Of a DNA stretch of 10,290 nt, positions 6,565 to 10,290 are shown in pieces; position 1 is the first letter of the stretch; each line of letters begins with the position of its first letter. The stretch lies in the NCBI GenBank assembly GCA_937983035.1, contig CALKAN010000398.1:1-10290 (forward strand). The letters run 5' to 3'. The notes under the pieces are model-generated. The model ran no database searches. It saw nothing but the letters and a program-made list of their open reading frames with translations, and was not told the DNA's origin. The DNA is from an uncultured Paenibacillaceae bacterium (lineage in GTDB: Bacteria > Bacillota > Bacilli > Paenibacillales > CALAME01). Both the position numbers and the translations under genes were made by a program.

Positions 6565-6801
6565 TCACTGTTTGCGCAGCCTCTTATTTGAGAGCAAATA
6601 ATCATCATCCGCATCGATGATTTTCAAGCTGCTGTGACAACAAGGAACGACGAGCAGCATCTTCGTTCCGCTCTGAATCTCTTCGAGATGTTGTTTTTTA
6701 AAAGGAAGGAGCACATTCTCTGCCTCACAAAAATGACACGTTGAAAAATACAGGTCCTCCCCCATTTTTTCGTACGGCCACGTATGTTCAAAAGGGATCA
6801 T
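6565..6801 (-). CDS. Small cysteine-motif protein, coupled to the alpha/beta hydrolase
   Basis: A 78-residue protein that I cannot assign to a named family. It has a CHFC motif (C22, H23, C25) and a second CCH cluster (C54, C55, H56) at the end of a hydrophobic strand (MLLVVP). This is a layout compatible with a small zinc ribbon or another metal- or redox-active site, but neither function is shown. There is no signal peptide or membrane segment, so it should be cytoplasmic. Its ATG overlaps the stop of the upstream hydrolase gene by one base (TGATG), and a GGAGG site lies 9 nt upstream inside that gene. Translation of the two is therefore probably coupled and the protein is likely made with the hydrolase. 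It ends facing nagA. The RBS, coupling and sensible composition make it a convincing gene despite its size. Confidence 0.75.
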   Translation of the reverse strand: MIPFEHTWPYEKMGEDLYFSTCHFCEAENVLLPFKKQHLEEIQSGTKMLLVVPCCHSSLKIIDADDDYLLSNKRLRKQ

Positions 6802-7652
6802 CAGCGGTTTCCTCCAAGATGGGTGGAATAATCACTGATTTCGATCCAATCCAAGCCGGCAAACCAGTTTCTGCACAATTCAGTCCATACAGCCAAGTAC
6901 GGCCGTTCAGGCGCCAATCCTTGCCCATGCGGGCCGTCTCTAAAAATATGCAATTCATAAGGAATTTGATATTTGCTGAGGGATTGGGCAAACAATATGC
7001 TGTTCTCTGCTTTCACGCCTTGATCATTTGCAGTGTGCCATAGGAAAGCCGGAGGCGTGTGCTCATCGACCTGAAGTTCGCAAGACATGGCTTCCAGCTG
7101 ACTCTCATTCGTTTCTTCGCCAAGCAGCGCTGTAACAGAACCTTGGTGCCGATATGTACCAAATGAAATGACCGGATAACACAAGATAAGCGCATCAGGA
7201 CGGGCGCTGACCTGATCGATCAGATCCAGCTGCTCTGGAGAAGGCACGCGTTCAGCAATCTTAGTGCTGATGGATGCTGCAAGATGGCCGCCGGCAGAAA
7301 AGCCCAAGATGCCGATCTGATCAGAGCGTACTCCAAACCGGTCTGCATGATGCCTGACATAACGCACAGCCCGCATCGCATCCCATTGCGGTATCGGATA
7401 TTGATACGGCGCAAAGCGGTATCGAACGACAAAGGCGGAGATGCCGATCGAATTCAGCCATTTTGCAACAGGCTCTCCTTCATGAGCTGCGCGTTTTCGA
7501 TATCCGCCGCCGGGACAAATAATAACGGCAGGCGTCTTTTCCCCAGGATTGGAAGCCAAATAAATATCGATTTGAGGTTTTTCCTGATCGATGCTGTCAT
7601 TCCATCCAGGGATATTCTCAGTCCATAACAATTCATGATTATTTTCCACCAT
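6801..7652 (-). CDS. Alpha/beta hydrolase, probable carbohydrate esterase
   Basis: A 283-residue serine hydrolase with no signal peptide, so it probably acts in the cytoplasm. The oxyanion-hole motif CPGGGY is at 47-52 and the nucleophile elbow GFSAGG at 117-122 gives S119. The likely acid is D210 in WHTANDQGV and the base H242 in RDGPHGQGL. All three triad members are present at family-like spacing. The GGG oxyanion motif, the FVVRYR strand and the DAMRAVRYVR helix are typical of the acetyl-esterase/xylan-esterase-like group that removes acyl groups from sugars; the exact substrate is unknown. I chose ATG 7652 because GAGG stands 5 nt upstream. An in-frame TTG at 7667 would give 288 residues. 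The gene heads a two-gene unit with the 78-residue protein and diverges from the TIM-barrel gene. Confidence 0.85.
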   Translation of the reverse strand: MVENNHELLWTENIPGWNDSIDQEKPQIDIYLASNPGEKTPAVIICPGGGYRKRAAHEGEPVAKWLNSIGISAFVVRYRFAPYQYPIPQWDAMRAVRYVRHHADRFGVRSDQIGILGFSAGGHLAASISTKIAERVPSPEQLDLIDQVSARPDALILCYPVISFGTYRHQGSVTALLGEETNESQLEAMSCELQVDEHTPPAFLWHTANDQGVKAENSILFAQSLSKYQIPYELHIFRDGPHGQGLAPERPYLAVWTELCRNWFAGLDWIEISDYSTHLGGNR

Positions 7653-7679
7653 TTTCACCTCAGACAAGCTTTTTTACCT

Positions 7680-7708
7680 ATGTTAGTACAGCTTAACCTT
7701 GAAGTAAA
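7680..7708 (-). promoter_or_regulatory. Possible promoter of the hydrolase operon
   Basis: On the minus strand TTTACT (7708-7703) stands 17 bp from TAACAT (7685-7680), each matching four of six consensus bases. The start point would be near 7673, about 20 nt before the ATG at 7652, close to the ribosome binding site. Confidence 0.35.
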
Positions 7709-7803
7709 CTCCTTTTTTTAAATCATATCCATGCAACAGACTCGCTGCTCCAGCATCAGTAATCGGAAAGGACAGTGATGTTCTTCGATTCGAGGCAGGA
7801 GTT

Positions 7804-7831
7804 TTTGCAAACAACTAGAATTTAATACAAT
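7804..7831 (+). promoter_or_regulatory. Possible promoter of the TIM-barrel gene
   Basis: TTTGCA (7804-7809) stands 16 bp from TACAAT (7826-7831). Transcription would begin near 7838, leaving a leader of about 25 nt with the GAGGGAG ribosome binding site. Confidence 0.45.
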
Positions 7832-7861
7832 AAGCAGTTCGACAATTTAACAGAGGGAGAG

Positions 7862-8629
7862 ATGATCATGCTGCATACTGGATTAGTTTCTGTCACTTTC
7901 CGTGAACTTGCCCCGGAAGAAATTATCCGCCTCGTCGAAGATGCAGGCTTAGAAAGCATCGAATGGGGCGGTGACATACATGTTCCCCACGGCGATGTCA
8001 AGCAGGCCAAGCTTTTGGCTGAACAATGTGCGAATGCCGGCATCGCATTGCCGTCATACGGCTCTTATTACCGCGTTGGCTGCGGAGAAGACGTGAGCCC
8101 GCCGTTTGAGGCTGTCTTGGAAACCGCATTAGCCTTGGGAACAAAAGCAATTCGGGTTTGGGCCGGCAACAAAGGCACCAAAGATGCAGATGAAGCTTGG
8201 TGGCAGCAAGTGATCGAAGACGGGCAGCGAATTGCGGATGAAGCATCCAAACATGAGTTATGCATCGATTACGAATTCCACGGCAATACGCTGACCGATC
8301 GCTGGGACATGGCTGTGAAATTGTTCAATTCGATTGACCGCCCCAATGTGCGCAGCAGCTGGCAGCCGCCGACCGGCAAGCCTTACGTTGAACAGAAAGA
8401 AAGCCTTCCGCCCATCTTGCCTTATCTTGGCAATGTCCACGTCTTTCATTGGGACAACCGAACACGGCTGCCACTCAGTGAAGGGACAGCGAATTGGCAA
8501 TATTATTTGGAACAATTCCGAACGACAGGGCGCGAGCATTACCTCATGCTGGAATTTGTGAAAGATAATGACCCAGAGCAGTTTAAGCAAGATGCTGCCG
8601 TTTTAAAGGAATGGCTCGCCCAAAAATAA
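7862..8629 (+). CDS. Sugar phosphate isomerase/epimerase-like TIM-barrel protein
   Basis: A 255-residue cytoplasmic protein of the xylose isomerase-like TIM-barrel (AP endonuclease 2) superfamily, whose members isomerise, epimerise or cleave sugars and related polyols using a divalent metal. Visible barrel segments are HTGLVSVTFR (5-14), LESIEWGGDIHVPHG (30-44), LPSYGSYYRVG (63-73) and IRVWAG (97-102). Then come CIDYEFHGN with E138 and H140 (134-142), VRSSWQPP (163-170), VHVFHW with H193 and H196 (192-197), and LMLEFVKD with E231 (228-235). E138, a histidine of the VHVFHW strand and E231 are plausible metal ligands, while the second acidic ligand seems replaced by the W167-Q168 region. ATG 7868 (253 residues) is an equally good start given the GAGGGAG site at 7853-7859. 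The gene is transcribed alone and ends at a strong terminator. Fold confident; reaction unknown. Confidence 0.85.
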   Translation: MIMLHTGLVSVTFRELAPEEIIRLVEDAGLESIEWGGDIHVPHGDVKQAKLLAEQCANAGIALPSYGSYYRVGCGEDVSPPFEAVLETALALGTKAIRVWAGNKGTKDADEAWWQQVIEDGQRIADEASKHELCIDYEFHGNTLTDRWDMAVKLFNSIDRPNVRSSWQPPTGKPYVEQKESLPPILPYLGNVHVFHWDNRTRLPLSEGTANWQYYLEQFRTTGREHYLMLEFVKDNDPEQFKQDAAVLKEWLAQK

Positions 8630-8675
8630 ACGCAAAAACGGCAAACGTCCGTGCATCAGGGATAATAACAAAGGG

Positions 8676-8720
8676 AGCGAACCGGTTGATGGTTGATTTC
8701 ATCATCCGGTTCGCTTTTTT
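8676..8720 (+). terminator. Intrinsic terminator of the TIM-barrel gene
   Basis: AGCGAACCGG (8676-8685) pairs with CCGGTTCGCT (8706-8715), with partial inner pairing (GATG with CATC), and runs into six T (8715-8720). It lies about 47 nt after the stop codon. On the minus strand it is followed only by CCCTTTG, so it acts mainly for plus-strand transcription. Confidence 0.88.
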
Positions 8721-8740
8721 GCCGCATGATCGGCATGCTA

Positions 8741-8799
8741 TTCATTAATTACCTAAATAATTAACTTCATTAATAATAATGTTATTCCTTCGATGAAGG
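8741..8799. repeat. AT-rich repeats and small hairpin beside the GH78 gene end
   Basis: The intergenic stretch holds a direct repeat TTCATTAAT (8741-8749 and 8766-8774) and an inverted repeat TTAATTA (8745-8751) with TAATTAA (8758-8764). It also holds a small hairpin CCTTC-GAT-GAAGG (8787-8799) about 30 nt after the GH78 stop. The hairpin has no proper T-run on the minus side, so it is at best a weak terminator or an RNA 3'-end structure. Confidence 0.4.
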
Positions 8800-8827
8800 T
8801 GAGCATAGTGCTGTGCGGGCTGCTTGT

Positions 8828-10290
8828 TTACGCATTTCCCCGCACGGTTTTCACGCCGGCTGGAAAATGCTCTTTCCATTCGCCATCTTTGTATTCAATA
8901 CGAATGTTGCCTGCCGGAACTTGAATTTGCAATTTAAAAAACGACCATGTTTTAGGAATGCGCGGTTGAAAAGAAACGGTTTTCCATCCCGGCTCCGCCG
9001 GTTTCAATCCGACGATTTCTTCGATTAAAATGGGAATCGGAGCACTTGCCCATGGATGACATAAGCTCGTATTCCATTTTTGATCTTTCCCCCACGCCTC
9101 AAAACAAGTCGTCGCTCCCTCTTTCAGCATATTCCCCCAAGAACGCTTCTCATCGGACGAAATCAATTCATAAATGAGTGCATGCTCCCCTGCTTGCGCC
9201 AAAGCCTTCAATACAAAGTACGAGAAATATACTCCGCACGAAAATCGCTTCTCTTTGATCAAACGCACGATTTCCGGCACGGCTTCATCAGGCGCCAATT
9301 GAAACAACAATGGCAGCACATTGGAGTGAAGCGCATGATGGCTGCTGCCTTCAGCATCTCTAAACAATCGTTTCTCCTCGTCATAAAACGCTTGCATATA
9401 GCTTTCTTTAAGCAACGGCAATCGATTTTCCTTATGTACGCCGAGCAATTGGCGCATTTGCATCACGGTTTGATAACAACCGATATAAAAAGCGTTTAGC
9501 ACATTATGGCATCCCGGTCCGATCGGCTTCGAAAGCGGGAAATCATATCCGTCTCTTAATTCTCTCGGCCAATCTACAAGATTCCACTTGTCTGTTACGA
9601 GATGAATCAAGCCGTCGCTTCGTTCATGCTTTTGAAAATGTTGGAGCAGCCTTTCCGCATAAGGATGCATTTTTTCCACAAAGCCAAGATCGCCGGTAAA
9701 ACGATAATATTCCATCACTTGCATCGGCCATTGCAGCGAATAATCCGCGATCTCTTGCATCAGATGTCCAGGAACGACAGCCATTAGCCCATCGCAAATG
9801 TCTGCGCTGCGCGCAAATTGCTCAATCGCTTTGCGATATAAACGTCCATCGCCGGTTAACAGCATATGCGAATGGCCGATGACCGTATTGTCGCCCAAAT
9901 ATTGTCCTTTTTCCCGTGTTGGACAGTCCACGTAATGTTCCTGCGAACCAAACTTTACGCCGTTTTTGCAAATGTCAAATATGCGATTCAATCTCTCATC
10001 ATCGCATCGAAACAAGCAGTTGTCATCCGGGAACGGATAATGCCTGACGACTGCATGGAAAGTATCCGGCATGACAGCCTCTTCCCCGCTGTCTTCTTCA
10101 ATCACTTCCACGTAGCGAAACCCTTTGTAATCAAACGTTTCAAACCGATCCTCCTTTCCAGACAAAATCCACTTGTCTTGATAAAGGCAGCCGGAGCGCG
10201 TCTGATGCATGACGCGGTCACCGCTTGGGAGAAGCTCTTCACCGCAGCGAATCTCGACCGCGCTTCCTTCCTTTCCTTTCGCTTTCATCG
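8828..10290 (-). CDS. GH78 alpha-L-rhamnosidase-like glycoside hydrolase (C-terminal part)
   Basis: The C-terminal 486 residues of an enzyme that would release alpha-L-rhamnose from glycosides or polysaccharides; the start lies beyond the right edge. Numbering from the first in-window Met, residues 1-62 are the end of a beta-sandwich domain with the family sequence DYKGFRYVEV. From about 90 to 430 runs the (alpha/alpha)6 catalytic barrel, with DCPTREKGQYLGD (121-133). This gives D121, E126 and D133 at the 0/5/12 spacing of catalytic residues in known GH78 enzymes, though the usual GW before GD is changed. ATTCFEAW supplies the late glutamate E397, and H411 follows in LCHPWASAP. Residues about 435-486 form the C-terminal beta domain (SFQPRIP, VPAGNIRIEY). 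The internal Met at 10288 is not a credible start, since the fold needs upstream domains. No signal peptide can be judged. Rhamnose specificity is inferred from the family. Confidence 0.88.
   Translation of the reverse strand, partial: MKAKGKEGSAVEIRCGEELLPSGDRVMHQTRSGCLYQDKWILSGKEDRFETFDYKGFRYVEVIEEDSGEEAVMPDTFHAVVRHYPFPDDNCLFRCDDERLNRIFDICKNGVKFGSQEHYVDCPTREKGQYLGDNTVIGHSHMLLTGDGRLYRKAIEQFARSADICDGLMAVVPGHLMQEIADYSLQWPMQVMEYYRFTGDLGFVEKMHPYAERLLQHFQKHERSDGLIHLVTDKWNLVDWPRELRDGYDFPLSKPIGPGCHNVLNAFYIGCYQTVMQMRQLLGVHKENRLPLLKESYMQAFYDEEKRLFRDAEGSSHHALHSNVLPLLFQLAPDEAVPEIVRLIKEKRFSCGVYFSYFVLKALAQAGEHALIYELISSDEKRSWGNMLKEGATTCFEAWGKDQKWNTSLCHPWASAPIPILIEEIVGLKPAEPGWKTVSFQPRIPKTWSFFKLQIQVPAGNIRIEYKDGEWKEHFPAGVKTVRGNA

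Noticed and set aside
7697..7712. MerR-type operator (CCTTGAAGT...ACTCC) between the divergent hydrolase and TIM-barrel genes
   Set aside because: The left half resembles such operators, but the right half is degenerate (ACTCCTTTT instead of ACTTCAAGG), there is no 19-bp spaced promoter around it, and no MerR-type gene is nearby.
10286..10288. ATG as the true start of the GH78 gene
   Set aside because: The first residues already lie within a beta-sandwich domain that needs more sequence upstream, and the frame remains open to the window edge.
1..10290. CRISPR array, IS element, tRNA/rRNA or prophage
   Set aside because: I saw no spaced repeat series, transposase or integrase motifs, tRNA-like cloverleaf or phage structural genes on reading both strands.

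Overview
The window looks like a chromosomal segment of a low-to-mid-GC Bacillota species, most likely in the order Bacillales. The reasons are strong GGAGG-type ribosome binding sites, TATAAT-like promoters, short intrinsic terminators, a YkwC-type dehydrogenase, a non-allosteric NagB of 242 residues and a Na/Pi cotransporter carrying a fused PhoU domain. No transposase, integrase, phage gene, CRISPR array, tRNA or rRNA is visible, so this reads as host metabolic sequence rather than a mobile island.

Layout, left to right. Positions 1-232 (minus) hold the N-terminal 77 codons of a response regulator that continues off the left edge. Upstream of it, also on minus, lie a very acidic small lipoprotein gene (387-614, with its own terminator at 291-323) and ykwC (761-1633). 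A membrane-anchored TPR protein (1726-2541, plus) diverges from ykwC, and the two -10 boxes overlap. The TPR gene converges on a Na+/phosphate cotransporter-PhoU fusion (2604-4223, minus) across a perfect 12-bp hairpin. A 303-bp gap follows, then the glucosamine catabolic pair nagB-nagA (4527-6439, plus), which overlap by 4 bp.

nagA converges on a translationally coupled minus-strand pair: an alpha/beta hydrolase (6801-7652) and a 78-residue cysteine-containing protein (6565-6801). A sugar phosphate isomerase/epimerase-like TIM-barrel gene (7862-8629, plus) diverges from the hydrolase and ends at a strong terminator. The last gene (8828-10290, minus) is the C-terminal 486 residues of a GH78 alpha-L-rhamnosidase-like enzyme that continues off the right edge.

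How the genes may work together. The right half (4527 to the end) is dominated by sugar and glycan catabolism: N-acetylglucosamine-6-phosphate deacetylation and glucosamine-6-phosphate deamination, a probable carbohydrate esterase, a TIM-barrel sugar-modifying enzyme and a rhamnosidase. The genes sit in several separate transcription units, so joint function is a hypothesis. The left half is regulation and housekeeping.

I do not see an undescribed multi-gene system here. The items most worth a second look are the coupled hydrolase/cysteine-motif pair, the TIM barrel with an altered metal-site region, the polyanionic lipoprotein with a 9-bp inverted repeat in its leader, and the overlapping ykwC/TPR promoters.
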